From contig ML769409.1 in NCBI GenBank assembly GCA_009733575.1, forward strand, positions 47,908-111,907: a stretch of 64,000 nt of DNA, given 5' to 3'. Numbering within the stretch: position 1 is the first letter of the stretch; every line of letters starts with the position of its first letter. Positions 33,634-47,546 of this stretch are shown one piece after another. This DNA comes from Gymnopus androsaceus JB14 (taxonomy: Eukaryota > Basidiomycota > Agaricomycetes > Agaricales > Omphalotaceae). A model generated the notes under the pieces. It did no database searches and had not been told where the DNA came from. It saw nothing but the letters and a program-made list of their open reading frames with translations. The position numbers were made by a program, and so were the translations under genes.

Positions 33634-36530
33634 ATGGACTCGGACCTCATTAAACTAGTCAACAAGCTCCAGGACACCTTCCATAATCTTGGTTAGTTGG
33701 TCGTATTCTATAAATTTCTCCGTCTAATGGCTTAATTCAACAGGAGGGGAGCTGGAGATGCCCCAACTGGTCGTGGTACGTGCTTTGAGGGTTCTGAGCT
33801 TGTGTGGATCTCATTTTGCACTCTAGGTTGGGAGCCAGTCTGCTGGAAAGTCCAGTGTTCTCGAGACGTTAGTATTTGTACACTTGTCTTCTTAGTTCCG
33901 GACTAATATTTTGTTCAGAATTGTTGGTCGAGATTTTCTTCCTCGTGGATCTGGAATTGTTACCCGCAGGCCGCTCGTCCTACAACTAATTCATTCTCCT
34001 GTTCCCGAGGATAATCCTCCACCATACACCGAATGGGGCCAATTCCTGCACATGGACAAGAGATTTACAGACTTTGGTGAAATTCGAAAGGAAATTGAGC
34101 AGGAGACTTTCAGGGTAGCAGGGCAGAACAAAGGAATCAGTAAACTTCCAATATCGTTGAGGATATACAGTCCAAACGTGCTGGACTTGACGTTGGTGGA
34201 TCTGCCAGGGCTCACAAAGGCGCGTCTTTACTGACATCATTGCTGTGATTATCCATTTATGCCTCGTTTTCAGATTCCAGTGGGTGACCAACCGAGCGAC
34301 ATTGAACGCCAGATCCGAAATCTGGTTTCCGACTACATCTCGAACCCCAATAGGTACGGTTATTGGTCGTATACTACTTTAATTCTAAATCTTAGCCCCA
34401 CCCAGTGTAATTCTTGCCGTATCACCAGCTAACGTCGATCTCGCCAACTCGGAATCCCTGAAACTTGCTCGTAGCGTTGACCCTCAAGGACGACGTACAA
34501 TCGGTGTCCTCACAAAGCTCGATCTCATGGATGCGGGTACCAACGCGCTCGATATCTTAACAGGTCGTGTTTATCCTTTGAAACTCGGTTTCATTGGTGT
34601 GGTCAACCGTAGCCAGCAGGATATCAATTCGGAGAAGAGCATGCCGGACGCGTTGGACTCTGAAACGGAGTTTTTCAAAAATCATCCCGCATACCGAAAT
34701 ATCGCACACAAGAATGGCACAAAATACCTAGCCCAAACGTTAAACAAGGTTGATAGTCTAACTATCTCTCTAAATGAGCCTTTTCTAACACTGGTTCTAC
34801 AGGTTCTGATGAACCATATTCGAGACAAGTTACCCGACATGAAAGCAAGACTGAACACCTTGATGGGTCAAGCACAGCAAGAGTTGAACTCCTTTGGTGA
34901 TGCAGCCATTTATGGCGACCAGAACCAGGTTAGTAAACGGCTTTCAATCTGTTTCTCATTCGCTAACGGCTGTTCAGCAAGGATCTCTTATCCTGCGGCT
35001 GATGACACAATTTGCGAGAGATTTCGTTTCGTCCATAGAGGGCACGAATCTCGACATTTCTACCAAGGAGCTTTCTGGTGGTGCGAGGATATACTACATC
35101 TTTAACGACATCTTTGGAAACGCCCTCCTATCCCTCAGTGCCACACAAAATCTCGACAACCAGGATATACGAACCGCTATTCGTAACTCCACTGGTCCTC
35201 GGCCAAGCCTGTTTGTGCCAGAAGTTGCGTTTGACCTTCTCGTGAAGCCGCAAATCAAGCTTCTTGAGTCTCCGAGTTTGCGCTGTGTAGAGCTGGTGTA
35301 TGAAGAATTGGTCAAAATATGCCACAATTGTACGAGCACCGTGAGTAGCTTGAAACTTTGCTGCAAACCTTTTTTCACCGCCGGTCATTCCAGGAACTTC
35401 AACGATTTCCTCGACTACACGCTCAGCTCATAGACGTGGTTTCGGACCTACTACGAGAACGGTTGGGCCCGACATCGGAATACACTCAGAGCCTTATTTC
35501 CATTCAAGCAGCGTACATTAACACCAACCACCCTGCGTTTATCACAGGATCTGCGATGGCTGCCGCTCACACTAGTCCACCGCCAAGATCTCAACCTCCG
35601 CCTCGCGTAAGTTTGGAGATAATGTCGGGATCGTTTACTAACGACTCCTCCAGCCCGCCTCTGCAGAGCCTCTCAATGGTCATGCTGCCAACCCTGATGA
35701 GGAGGAAGACGATGTTTCTGACGACGATGCCAGCTCCACTAGTATGATTCCTCGCAATGACAGCCGCTCGGTATCATCCACTGTCCATGACCGTGCCCGC
35801 GCATCCACATCGAACGCTATCAAGTACTCCAAGCGCTCCTCCTCTCAACATCCTTCCCACTCACAGCGACCGCATTCGTCCATTGGAACATCTGCATCTG
35901 GATCCTCACCACCCTCTGCTCGAGAAGCGTTCTTGAACCTTTTCTTCGGACAAAATGGTCCCGGGCCCGTTTCTAGCTCGGCCGTTGTAGACCGAGCACA
36001 CCACTCTTCAAACTCACATAGTGGTGTCGTTCCGATTGGAAAGGATGTGTCAGGCGCAGACCCCGCGCTTACTGCAGGTATAATGTCCGGAGCTCGATCA
36101 ATGGAGGGTAATAATGCGGCGTTTGACATGAAGAGTCTTGGAAAGCACATTGAAGCTGTAAGTTAATCTCCTTGTGCATATTGATTTTCTGATGATGATG
36201 CAATCTTTACAGATGCCCAACGATGGTTCTCGTCTTACAATGAGAGAAGAGATGGAAGTTAACCTTATACGGTCCCTGATTACTTCCTACTTTGGCATCG
36301 TACGACAAACAATTTTGGACCTCGTACCTAAAGCTATCATGCACTTCCTTGTCAACAATACGTCACAGCAGGTGCAAAATCGACTCGTTTCTACGCTCTA
36401 CAAGCCTGAGCTGTTTGCGGAGATGCTGAACGAAGACGAAACGTTAGTGGCGGAACGGTCGAGGGTCAAGGCGCTGTTGGACGCTTATAAGGAGGCATTT
36501 AAAACATTGTCGAATGTGAAGGCGAGTTGA
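33634..36530 (+). CDS. DNM1: Dynamin-related GTPase Dnm1/Drp1 (mitochondrial and peroxisomal fission)
   Basis: Eleven exons (33634-33691, 33744-33775, 33827-33867, 33919-34219, 34274-34353, 34406-34748, 34803-34928, 34978-35340, 35394-35606, 35654-36157, 36213-36530) total 2,379 nt, or 792 residues, all in phase. GTPase motifs: G1 [10 protein letters not shown]2 Thr in VTRRPL, G3 DLPGLTK, G4 TKLD. The middle/stalk region includes HPAYRNIA and [11 protein letters not shown] Ser/Pro-rich disordered insert of about 200 residues sits where Dnm1 carries insert B (Vps1 lacks a long one), and the GTPase effector domain ends the protein. The intron at 34220-34273 uses a GC donor (AAG|GCGCGT). The family oligomerises on mitochondria to sever them. 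Vps1 is the alternative, less likely because of the insert. Confidence 0.93.
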
Positions 36531-37114
36531 TGATAGATAGATGTACTATGTATTGTTTTCTTCGTACCCCCGCTATACAAATAATAGACACGCTAAAAGC
36601 CTAACTTACTAGTAGTGAATGAAACAAGTGCGCTCAGAGGCAAACCAACCGATTCGACTATATTGAAGATCGATATAATCCTAATCCTAAGTCCAGATGG
36701 GTACGCTGGGTGGCCAGCCGGAGCCACTTGTGGCAAACAGAAAACCTCCAATGTTGGAAATATCTTCTATGTATTGTTCTATAGACACATTGCAAGAACC
36801 AATATACAAGCACCACACAAACGCAAACGCACGAGTCGGGACAGGTAGGTGGGTGAAGTAAATAGCAAATATCAGACAGCAGCACGACAATCAGAAGCCA
36901 GACGCACGAACAATTGACCAGAGAGCAGAAAGCTATAGAAGCAACCGAGAACTTGAAGAGAAGTAACACACGCAAGAAATGCGGTGGGCCACTCTCTGCT
37001 TCAGTCCGGAAGAGGCGCTGTAATAGATATACATAAGTGCACGCAAACCGGAGAGGCAAGGATGGATCAGTCCGAAGCGGACATTCATTCACGTCCGCTC
37101 TAATCATTCTCCAC
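36531..37114. other. Intergenic between convergent genes DNM1 and the BCS1-like gene
   Basis: 3' flanks of both genes. Antisense frames here have low-complexity composition and no support. Confidence 0.5.
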
Positions 37115-40100
37115 TCAAGCAGGGGTTTCGGGGGCAGCGGGAGATGCAGAAGGAGTGGAGACAGCGACCCATTTCTCCTTCTTACCCTCCTCCTTGGCTG
37201 CTCCATCCTTATCCGACTCTTCTTCAGACGTCACACTTTCTTCAGTGTCAGCGTCGACACCCGTGCCCTCTGACTCCGAGCTCGACGATTCACTAGCAGA
37301 AGCTTCGGTTTTTTCGGCGGCAGGTGCTGACGCTGACGACGACTCAGAGGACGAGGAATCACTCTTGGCAGCAGGTGCGGCTTCAGTACGCGCCTTCTTC
37401 GCTTTGGTACGCGCTTCTTTGCGCTCAAGTTTCTAGCCAAAATGTCAGTGAGCGAATTCGCTACTCGCCAGTGACAAAACTTACCTCCTTAGCTTCCTTT
37501 TCCTCTTTCTGTAAAATCATTGAAGCGCGGCATTCAGTACAAGGGCTGGACGGAGGTGGAATGGTAAAAGTTTACCTCTTTAGCTTCCTTTTCTTCCTTC
37601 TGTGAGAGCAACAATGTTTCAGCGGCGTTTCAGAAAATATAAATCAACAATCCTGACCTCTTTCTTTTCCTTCTCTTCGGCTTCCTTTTTCTCTTTGGCC
37701 TCCTTCTATACATCAAGTCAGTAGAAGTCGAGCAAGAGTATATTCGTCAGGACCCACCTCAGCCTTCTCCTTCTTCAGCTTCTCTCTGGTCTCACGCTCC
37801 TGAATGACCCACTCCGCTACTTCCTCAACACTTTCCCGTGGTCTGGTCTTGTTCTTGAGGAGATAGCCTTGTAAAGCCGCCACGCTCAACTCGTCCTCGG
37901 GAATAGCGTCAGCGAAAGCCTTGGCAAGTGTACTAATCTCTTCCTCAGTCAACAAAGGGATTGCGTGAGTTGACTTGCGCTTGGATCCAGGCAAGTTCTT
38001 TTGGGAAGCATCGGTGACAGTATCGAGTGAACTTGATGAGGAGGAAGCGGATTGACTTGGAGAGACCGAGTTGGCAGGCACAAAGGGGAAGAAACATTTG
38101 AAAATCCCCTCAGCCTGCCACTTGGTGGCATGAGTGAAGTTGACCCACACGTCCATCCTGCCAGGACGACTTAATGCCGGGTCCAGACGCTCAATGTGGT
38201 TTGTGGTTGCGAACAAAAGTCTACAAAGGGACGGAGAGTTGATTAGTTGTGAGTCATTGGGACGAGTTGGATGATAAAGTTAATAGCCATATGCGTATAA
38301 ACGTAAGGCGCGAAGAATAAGATGGGAAAGAGTGCGGTAAGTGGCGAATTGTAAACTCACCGGCCTTCAGCAGCAGCCACACCATCCAAACTATTCAAAA
38401 GTCCCGACAGAGACAATGTCGAGCCGTCATTGGTTTCTGCGGCTGGAGTAGTGGACGCTGTTGCTTCCTTCGGTGCTCCTGTAGAGGATGAATCGCGACT
38501 GACTGAGCGTGTGAATGCGGCATCAAGATCTTCTAACAGCAGTATACATCTACACGGTAAGAGCGGAAGGTGAATATCAAGACGGAGAGCGGGAGAGAAT
38601 CATAATGTGATGCTCACCTGGAAGGCACATTGCCCATCAAGGTTGTCAGAGTATTGTCGCTCATTCTAACCATACAAGTGGTCAGTCATGAAAACTGGCA
38701 TCGGAGATAAAACATACCCCTTGGAGGACAATGATACAACATAGATGTCAAGGCCTAGTTCACCTGCGAGTGAATGGATGAGAGAAGTCTTGCCACTACG
38801 GAACCACTAGTTAGCCATGTATAGAACTGAGTCATTGAAAGAGCTACCTTCCGGGCACTCCATGGAGGAGGTAACCTCTTCGGAATGGAATTCCTATGGA
38901 CATGAATTAATCCTCACCCACGACTCTTGGAACAACATGGGACCAACCTCGTTCAGCATACCTAAATGGAGTCATTAATGAAGCGTGTGAGCAATCGGCG
39001 CGCCAACAGAAGTTTCAAGGAGTGCTCACCAATCTTCGGAGCATAAGAAATCTTTGCAATCAGCCAGAAGCATGTCCTTGACACCTGGTTGAAGAACGAT
39101 CGAGCTCATGGGCCTTTTTTGACGCGCACCATTCCATCTCCAGCAACCGTATGTTCTGTTTTATGGAGGAAGACAATTCCGGAGTTAATAAACTATTCCA
39201 AGATATGTAAAGCTAACTACACTCACGTATCAGCCATGAAGATGTGAACCCTATGTTCGGCGTCCTTTTCGTACTCACGCTTGGCTTCAAGGACAAGTTT
39301 CTTGAGAATATCATTGTTGCGTGCCACGACGCTGTCAAAGACCGTAAGTATTGTTCCAAGGGATTTCATGGGACGCGCGAAACACGGAAATACCAAAAGG
39401 AACCAACAGGGATTTGTACTTACCTGATCTTTAATGAACCGCTCGCTCCGTAATCGGGATACTTTTTGGACCTAGTTATCTGCGAGATGACCGTGTCAGC
39501 AGAATCACGATATCTCCTTTGGATTGGGACGCACTCTTAACCAATGGCCACGGTAGTAAATTGTGTGGGTGGTGTCTGTGTTTTGTGTACTGAGGAATTG
39601 GACATGATTAAGGCAGTGCGAAGGACTCACCGACGCTAGGCAAGAACGCCACTTTACGTTTCCTCCTTCCATGGATTAGCTCGTCATCTATGCCCTGCTC
39701 TTCCTCTTCTTCGTCCAAATCCCCGGTCGTTGATTGAGTGAGCCCGTGTCTGCCTCCAGAACGAGTAGTGATTTCAAACTCCCTGCTACGACCCCAAGCA
39801 GGTTGCTAAACGAGCATTAGTCCAGCTTTATAGCATTATTTCAGATAAGTGGCGTACTTTGGAAAGCCAGTGCATCAGCCTGTAAGCAATGTATATTAGT
39901 AAAGGGCGTAATACGAGGTAAAGTAATGTTACCAGTCGTAAGGATAATCTTCTTGACTGAAGTGAGCAGTAAGGAAGAATGCTGAAATGCAATACTTCAG
40001 ACGCGTCATTTTCATACAAAGAAGCCACTTACAGTCAATGAAGCCACTCCACGCCGACATACTCGCTCTCCTGGCCGTTTCAACCGTTCCCCCAATGACG

Positions 40101-40230
40101 ACAAGTTTCTGAGATATATCAATAAGTACACCGAAGCCATGTTGCATTCCACTTGAATACTTACAAGCGTATCTTGAATGGCTCCAGTGTTCATAGCCAG
40201 CGGTGACAACACGTTTTTGAGGGCGTTCAT
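37115..40230 (-). CDS. BCS1: BCS1-type AAA ATPase
   Basis: A multi-exon gene on the minus strand. ATG at 40230 starts [14 protein letters not shown]. The N-terminal BCS1 domain shows [24 protein letters not shown] and [10 protein letters not shown]. The bridging segment is [20 protein letters not shown]. The AAA core has Walker A HGVPGSGKTS, Walker [12 protein letters not shown], sensor 1 LLFATTNH, and the Arg finger region [11 protein letters not shown]. The tail is an unusual Lys/Glu-rich helix followed by an acidic Ser-rich end, encoded by several very short exons (37705-37658, 37599-37576, 37508-37485). Yeast Bcs1 inserts the Rieske protein into complex III at the inner mitochondrial membrane. 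Fungi often have extra BCS1-like paralogs of unknown role, and the extended charged tail here suggests such a paralog. Not every N-terminal exon boundary was verified. Confidence 0.87.
37485..37705 (-). repeat. Tandem short exons encoding Lys/Glu repeats in the BCS1-like gene
   Basis: Exon 37599-37576 and exon 37508-37485 are both exactly 24 nt and both encode KEEKEAKE. They follow a related 48-nt exon (37705-37658, [16 protein letters not shown]). All are phase 0 on both sides, so copies can be gained or lost without breaking the frame. Confidence 0.85.
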
Positions 40231-43200
40231 GACGGAAAGGAAAGGAGAGAAGAAAAGGAGGAACGGCAAAGTAGAGAGAATATATCCGCCTTATAAGGAC
40301 AGATCAATCTGCCTCGTGTAATTCAGGGTAAAGCGCTCAAGGACCCGCGGCAATTATTGACATAATTGTTGTCCCTTTATTTCGGGATGAATTCCGATGC
40401 CACCTTCCCGCTTGTCCGTCCATGAGCGAAGGTGACTTGGAGATGACCGCCTTATTAGAAACTAAGTTCTATAATGCATGCTTCAAGATGCTTTCTTACG
40501 TCCACAAGAATTACTTGCGAAGCAAAAAAAGCGATCGAATTGGTGGATCGCTTACTACTTGTAATTCCGAGTCAGTGCTAGTCAGCGCGTATACGGTGAT
40601 CGACTGAGTCAGTATAGAGTCATCCGGACGATTCCCAAAATGTCATACTAGTACCTGTGCTTAAAGTTATGGGCGCTCTTCTGGCTCTTCAGATCTCTTT
40701 GGCAACAAAGTTATAGTAAGTACGAAAACGCACTGTAACATGAGTCAATAGCTTGAGTAAAGAGATTTATGAAGACAAGCACTCACTATCAGTCGGTAAA
40801 CCTCAGCTCCTTCAACAGCTTTCAGCCCTATATGGCAATATTTTGCTCTTGCTTAATGACTGGGTTTTTATGGTCAGAGAATCAAGGGAATCATTGATCT
40901 GATCTGGATACATTTGATACAGGGGACAGATCTTTGGGTCGACTTGGCCCCATAGAGCGAGAGATACATGTACTGTATACTGAGATGTTTCTTGTGTTCT
41001 TTTCCTTTGTGAGTTCCATTTGAACTGACATAATTAGTTAGTACATTTCTAGTATGGGGATAACCAGCCGCGATCTCCGTTAGACATCGACTAAGTAGCA
41101 AGAGGCCAAACACAGTCCTCCGCCTAACTGCCCACCGTTGAGGCATGTTGCTGAATCGAACCTGAACGAACTTACTGTACTCCCGAAACTTCGGTCCGCT
41201 CGCCGCAACACAACATCATACACTTGAAGGAGATTTGAACTTCGCGCTACAGCTATATCCTGGTGCATAGGTTTCATTAATATTATTAAATTTATTTACT
41301 AACTCCACTGCGGTCTTTCGACATTCCATACATCCGCAGGTATTGCACAATAGCTGTTTATGACTAGTTGTGAACATTTAATGCCGTAAGCGCGTAGTTA
41401 TAAGTCTTACACTCACCGTTCAGACTTTGAATGGACAGTTGCTTGGCTGGCAGTGTGGGTGGCAGAAATGACTGGAGTCTCAGGTGGTTTGAGTGCTTGT
41501 GATTAAACTACAGAATTGGGATGTAGCAACCAAAGAGTCAAATGGATGACCATTGAGAACGCATATCATCCCGTGCGCACAGCTTCGAGATCTTCCACCA
41601 GGATTATCAGCTGAAGTAGCAAAAGACGTATAGGAGGACCGCTTACCGCGGCTCACTCAAACAACCAATATGTCCAGGAAATCCCAGTCGGAAGCGCCTA
41701 CTATTGAAGTCAAATCGTTCTCCATGTTAATCTTTCCTTGTTCCCCCAAATCTGTGGGTTCCAGTGGGAGAGATCAGTGCCCTTCTTTCCACGAGAGGAT
41801 GAACAATAGGCCTAGCGCTAGCTTTTGTAGTGGACGCCATCTATTGGGGTGTTGATATTATTTGAACTCCCGACAACTGTAAACCAAATTCTCGGAGTGG
41901 AACAGATTTGGGACAGCTGGTATTTGGCTGGTATTCAAATGAGAAGGTTCTCCCATTGGTTAGCCGGGACCGAAACGTCAAGTACTACTAAAGCTTCGAG
42001 CGCGCGCCTCAGATAGTCGCTCGTTAGATAGACGCCAATCGCGCCATAGTTCAACGACGCTGGGTTCCAGTTTGGTCCAGTGTCGTTGCCACAATGTGAG
42101 CCTTCACTTCGCTTTCGGGCATGTTTCCCCGAAAGGAAAGGTTTCCTACAAGGACTGAGTACCCCATATTATGCATCTGGTACGTATGTGACAAAAGGGT
42201 CCGAGATGTCTTCAGCCGACAGGCAACTTACAAGGTGTCCGCTCGTTTGAATAACAAGAGCTTTCTTTAATCTATCGCGGAGCGAAGGAGGAGAGCTTAA
42301 AGGGAAGTCAGGTGGGAGTGAGAGTAATCGATCCTATGAACGGAAGCTCAGAGAGATTCTCGAGGCAACATGACTTACTAGACAACTTGAGAGTAGCTTC
42401 TCAGTTCTGTCATGATCCCACAACCTACTTACCTACATAGAAGCTCTGTGAGGTTCTACTAGCAGCAAGCACAGTGGGTCTGCGGAGCAGAGTAGGAAAA
42501 GTGCGATCCTAAGCTTTTCCCAAGTTTAGATGAACCTTGATTCAGACCATCGGGCTGCAGGGCTAGGGACATAGCGGGGCGGCATACAAAGACCAAAGTG
42601 AGGTTCCTGTGGCGCGGATCGAATAGTTCAACCGACACGCAGAGCACCTGGGTCCCCTCGACGTGGCCGTCGGGGGCTGTCGGATAAGACGACCCTGCAC
42701 TAGCCTATAGGCAGCTGCACATGATAGGGCTCGAGCCTGATAGAGATTCGCACTGACCAGCCAAAGGCAGTAGTGAGTTCGTGCCATTTGCATGTACGCC
42801 TCATTTCTGCGGCTACAGCTTACCTGACATTCGAATTTGGAGGATACCACGAAGCGGCGGAGCTCTTCAGTGATCAAACGATTGTTGAAGCGTCCATCAT
42901 TTCGGAAGGACACAAAGTCCAAATCAAGGACGCGTCTTGTGAAGTTTCAAGAACCGATCAATGTTTTAGACTTCAGAAAGAAAAAACCAAAAGGTTTTCT
43001 TTTACCGAATCAGGAACCCTCGTTAGCTGAACCAGGCCGATCTACGCACGCACCTCATTTCTACATGAATGAAGGAAGGGCTTAGGGCGTACAGTCGTGC
43101 ACCCTTCATTAAACAAACGGGCTCCTCAGGAATGAAGTTAGGAAAGACGGAAGTTCAAGCTGAAGGGAAATCACTAGATGACAATTGGTCAAACATACTC

Positions 43201-43399
43201 CAACAATAGCATACCTCTAGATGACGAGAGTCCACTGTCCCGAACAGAAGTGCTTTCTTTCATTGATTTCACATAGGCCATAACGTTCATTGGTGGAGCT
43301 ATAAGATATTGTATAATACAATGAATAATCTGAAATGAATGTCGTTCAATATTTCATTTGCGCGGCGAGCAGAAATTCACTTGCCTACATAAACGTGCG
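40231..43399. other. 3.2-kb gene-poor stretch
   Basis: No supported gene on either strand. Frames up to about 119 codons (42,563-42,922, minus) and 82-85 codons (42,773-43,085, plus) lack family features and consistent splice partners. No transposase or other element signature was recognised. Confidence 0.45.
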
Positions 43400-44209
43400 C
43401 TAGTCTCGTCTCGGTAAAAGCTGCCCCAGTTCCATTTCCTCCAGATCGTCCTCCTGTGCCCGCACAGGAGCTACGTTTAATCCCTCATTCATCTCCCGCT
43501 TCACACATAACTGTTCGGCGATAATGACTGTCATAGCTGTCCCGGCAAGAACGACAGCCCAGAAAAACAGTGATGTCGGGATGGACGAAGAATAGTAGGT
43601 CGTTAATAGGAGGTGATTGAAAGCAAGGGTAACAGCAAAGTCGAGGATGAGGCGCGGCCGGCGAACGAGAATGTAGAGATAATAAATGCTGCAGAACAAA
43701 TGGGCAAGCGTTGATTTCGAGATGATAATGGACGTACTCTGCGAAGCAAGCAATAATCCAACAAAAAGCGATAATCCATCCACGCATTGGCTCTAGACCG
43801 CCTCTTAACTGGTCCTCTCTCCATGTGAATCCCAATATCTTGCCTCCGCTCCAAGCCCAAGAATACGAGCCCCACTTTTCACTGTCATAGATGCCTCGAA
43901 CCGTAGGCCGACCGGCCATTTCTCTCCAGTCCATGATCATTCCTAAACACAATTCTAAACAATGGCGCGCAATATAGAGTCAGTTTGGACTTACCAACGC
44001 TGCTGGCACCTCCTTCATAAGCAAGAGACGTCGGTTCAGCAAATAAAGTGAGCAGCGGCGGAATGAATAGCGATAATGTCAAATAATGAAGAGTTTGCAT
44101 TGAAACGATCTGCTGAGGATTTAGATTATGGCAAGAGAAGACAGCGAAAGAATACCAAACCTGTGGAGATGAGAAGAATTGGATCCCAGTTTGATGATTT
44201 TGAAGACAT
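43400..44209 (-). CDS. SYS1: Golgi integral membrane protein SYS1
   Basis: Four exons (44209-44156, 44112-43995, 43942-43738, 43688-43400) total 666 nt, or 221 residues, in phase. The start MSSKSSNWDPILLIS matches the WDP-x-L motif near the SYS1 N-terminus, followed by IVSMQTLHYLTL. Four hydrophobic segments are visible, the last two being RLILDFAVTLAFNHLLL and SLFFWAVVLAGTAMTVIIAE followed by QLCVKREMNE, the conserved SYS1 C-terminus. The protein is longer than the human form (about 156) because of a loop with WREMAGRPTVRG and an acidic tail. SYS1 recruits the Arl3/ARFRP1 GTPase to the trans-Golgi through acetylated Arl3. The first intron (43 nt) is chosen for phase; its donor GTATTC is weak. 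Confidence 0.88.
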
Positions 44210-44770
44210 ATTTATGCGTATGAATCGTGCTAGCAGTCCATAAAAAGATGCTGAAGTGAATGAACTTCCAGAAGTCAGTGAGAGAGATGAGATGAGAACA
44301 AAAGTTTTAGGGTTATACAAAGCGCCCATATTGGCGCCCAGGGTTTAGCGCTCCTGCCATACTCTTGAGTGCTAACTTGCTTGAGTGCAAGTATAATTAG
44401 TTGGAAACAGCTATGCAAGCTGTGGCACAGCGCAATTTTGGGGGCAGAAATGGGCGAGAGATTCAGTGGCTAATCTTTTGTGGCGTCGAATTCACGCACC
44501 AGTGTACTATGGCTATCTCGAGCTGAAATAACAGTCAACTCGGATTACCCACCAAATGAATCGGCTTTTCATGAATCGGCTTTTCCTAGGGAAATGCATA
44601 TAGGTATTTCCAAGCAGGAAATGTAATGTACGAATAAGTAATACAATAATACATTTATGTGTTCTAAACCCATAAAACCCATGAAAGCACTGCAATACAA
44701 GAAGAAAATAATGATACAGATGAGGCAGTAGCAGTTCCAGGCAAGGAGGCAGACAGAATTAGCCAAACTA
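44210..44770. other. Intergenic, nothing recognised
   Basis: Upstream flank of SYS1 and 3' flank of the next gene. No supported frame. Confidence 0.5.
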
Positions 44771-47505
44771 TCACGATACTGACACGAATTTCCACCTAGT
44801 CACCGGCAACGTTCTCATTCTGTCGATCCTAATTCCAGCATCTACAAACTGCATCGAATCCAGTCCCAGAAGCCAAATGTCCTCTTCCTTTGTATGCACG
44901 CAATGAGACTGCACCACCCAGTCGTCGACAGTTAGTTCACGAAGAGGAGATGCAGCGGGAGTGCCAGCGCCAATGGCAGCAACCAACTGAGGAGAATGAT
45001 CAACAGACGAGCCAGATTCAGACTCTGCGCCGTTCGTGCTAACATCTGCGGAAGGCGTTGGTGTTGACTCCGGGAGATGATAACTGATGCATTCCTTGGC
45101 TCGAGATTGTTGCGTAATGAACAACGCATATCGACTTGTGTTGGGGGATTTAGCATTCACTGATAGGTTTCTGACGATACAGCAACGATCCGAGTCATCC
45201 CATTTCAGGAGTAACGACGGTTGGGTATTATCCGATGGAGTAGCAGATTCATCGGTATCAAGCTTTTTTCGCTTTGTTGGTCGTTCAGCAAGGTCATCAG
45301 CGTCGGCGATAAACGCAGCTCGCAGGGCATCAGGAGCGTACTTGTACCTGAACAATAATAAGCAGCAAATTCATAAAGCAAATTTGAACGGGATCATACC
45401 AAGGCTTAGGCACCCTTTCCAAACACCAGTGTTCTCCCTTGCAGCGTCTTCTTCTCCTCGTCAGACTCATCATTCGAAAGAGTAGGCGGAATCGAACAGC
45501 CGCCTTCATCCTCCTCAAAAACAGTGTCTAGCGAAACCGCGTTTGGTTGTCGTCTAGGACCCGAGTCCCATCGGGGTGTATGAACCGGATAACTAGCCTC
45601 GAAAAGTTCCTCTGGATCTCTTTCGTCCAACGATACTAGTAGTCACAAACGGACCCAGCTTCTTCGACTTTGCATCGTCACTGGCAAAGATCTTGGCTCG
45701 CCGTTCAGCGTACTCCTAGTAGCCGCTGCGATCGACTCCGAATTCCAGAACGAACTATTTGGCGCTGCAGATAGAATAAGAATAAGTGATGAAAGAGACT
45801 ACAACATGCGAAACACTTACTGGGACAAATTCTGCATCAACCACTTCAATCCCACTTCCATCATGTCCAATGCCCCAACCAGCACTCAGTAAACTCCTAC
45901 CGTCATCCTCCGGTCCTCCATCGGGTACCACTACTACTTCCTCCACTTCCTCCACATTTACCGATTCATTCTTCCCAGCTTCCATCTCTGTAGGCACATC
46001 CGGATCCAACTCTCCCTCCTCTTTCAATTCCCCTTCTTCAGGCTTTGGTTCCGGCTCTGCTTTGCCGCCTGCCTTTTTCTTGTCATCAACGCTACTGCTG
46101 TTGCTCTTTACATTGTGCTTCAGATCACCACCGAAATATTTCTCTCCCATCCCACCCATAAACCGAGCGACAACCTCCTCCTTGCCACGTCTACCCCCAA
46201 CGAATGCTGAGCGCCAGCGCCCGACTCGGCTGCTGTTCCAGGTGACGATGTAGGGGCCTAGACCGTTCATCGCTGGTGTCTTTCCCGGGGGAGAGGCGGT
46301 AGAAGAGGAGATGTTCTTTCCATTAGCCTGCATCCACGTACCATTCGGCGGATTATGATTGTTCCCAAATTGTCCATGTTTCCTAAACGCCGCCAAAGTA
46401 GTGCTCATGCTTATTCCCTCTGGACTAACAATCACATCCTCCCTCACACCCAGACACCGGATAACTCTCAAACGGATTTTGAGATCTTTCCCTTCCTCCC
46501 GTGCCTTCTTCGCTCCGGACCACGATACCCAACCGGAATGGATCGCGCATAGGAAGATATCAGAATCGTCTGTATAGATTCGACGACGACATATGAGTTT
46601 CTCGTTAGAGGAAGGAGAAGCTGCTGCGACGTTGCTGCTGTTGTTGTCGAGACTGGGTTTATGCTGACCGGGGGCGGACAAAACTGGTTGTTGGTTCTTG
46701 CGTCCACGCATCTGCTCGTATTCACGATCTCTCCCGCCGTCAAGCAGCTCGGAGTTGGCGCCTCCATGTCGACAAACAACGCCTCCGCCCCAGATTCGAT
46801 ACTTTTTCCGAGCGTCTGGTTTAGGCTTCTCGAGCGGGATGAAGCCATTCGGGATTATGACCGTGACGAGGGTCTCGCTATCGAGCACATCCTTGTCAGA
46901 GTCCTTGGAAGCATCAGTCGAAGAAGGCTCTTCCAAGTCGATGATGATAGGATTCTTCTTCTCTCCATCGACAAGCATCTTATCGCCCTCCCCTTGCTGC
47001 TCCGTCTCATTCTCCTTATTACTCCCACGTCCTCCATCAGGAAGCGTTTGCCACTCGGACTCGCTGAAAAAGTACGGAAAAGGTGATTTCGGCCAGACGA
47101 TAGGTCCCCAAATCAATCTTGACGCGACTCTTTACTTCTCTTTCAGGGAGTTCTTCCGCCTCGTCTGGAATCATTCCCAGTCCTGTGCCCAAGTCCATAC
47201 TGCCCAAACTCACAACCATACCTGGCACCATTGCCGCACGCGGATCATTGTTCTGGTTATATCCACGCGGGTCTGCAATGTGAGGAGGCATGTACGGGTC
47301 GTTTGCAAACATGTGTGCATCATCCATCATCATAATGGGACCAGACGGCGCAGACACATCCCCAATAACCGCGATCCGCGTCCGTTCACGTTCCCGAATC
47401 AAGTCTCTCTCCCGCTCTCGCTCCCTATCTCCCATCATACTCATACGTTCTCGTTCTCGTTCTCTTTCCCGCAGCTCCCTATCCCTATCTCGTTCTCGCT
47501 CTCTA

Positions 47506-47546
<41 letters not shown>

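Noticed and set aside
36658..37206. 182-codon minus-strand frame
   Set aside because: Covers the 3' UTR side and a shifted frame of the charged tail of the BCS1-like gene; Leu/Cys-rich with no features.
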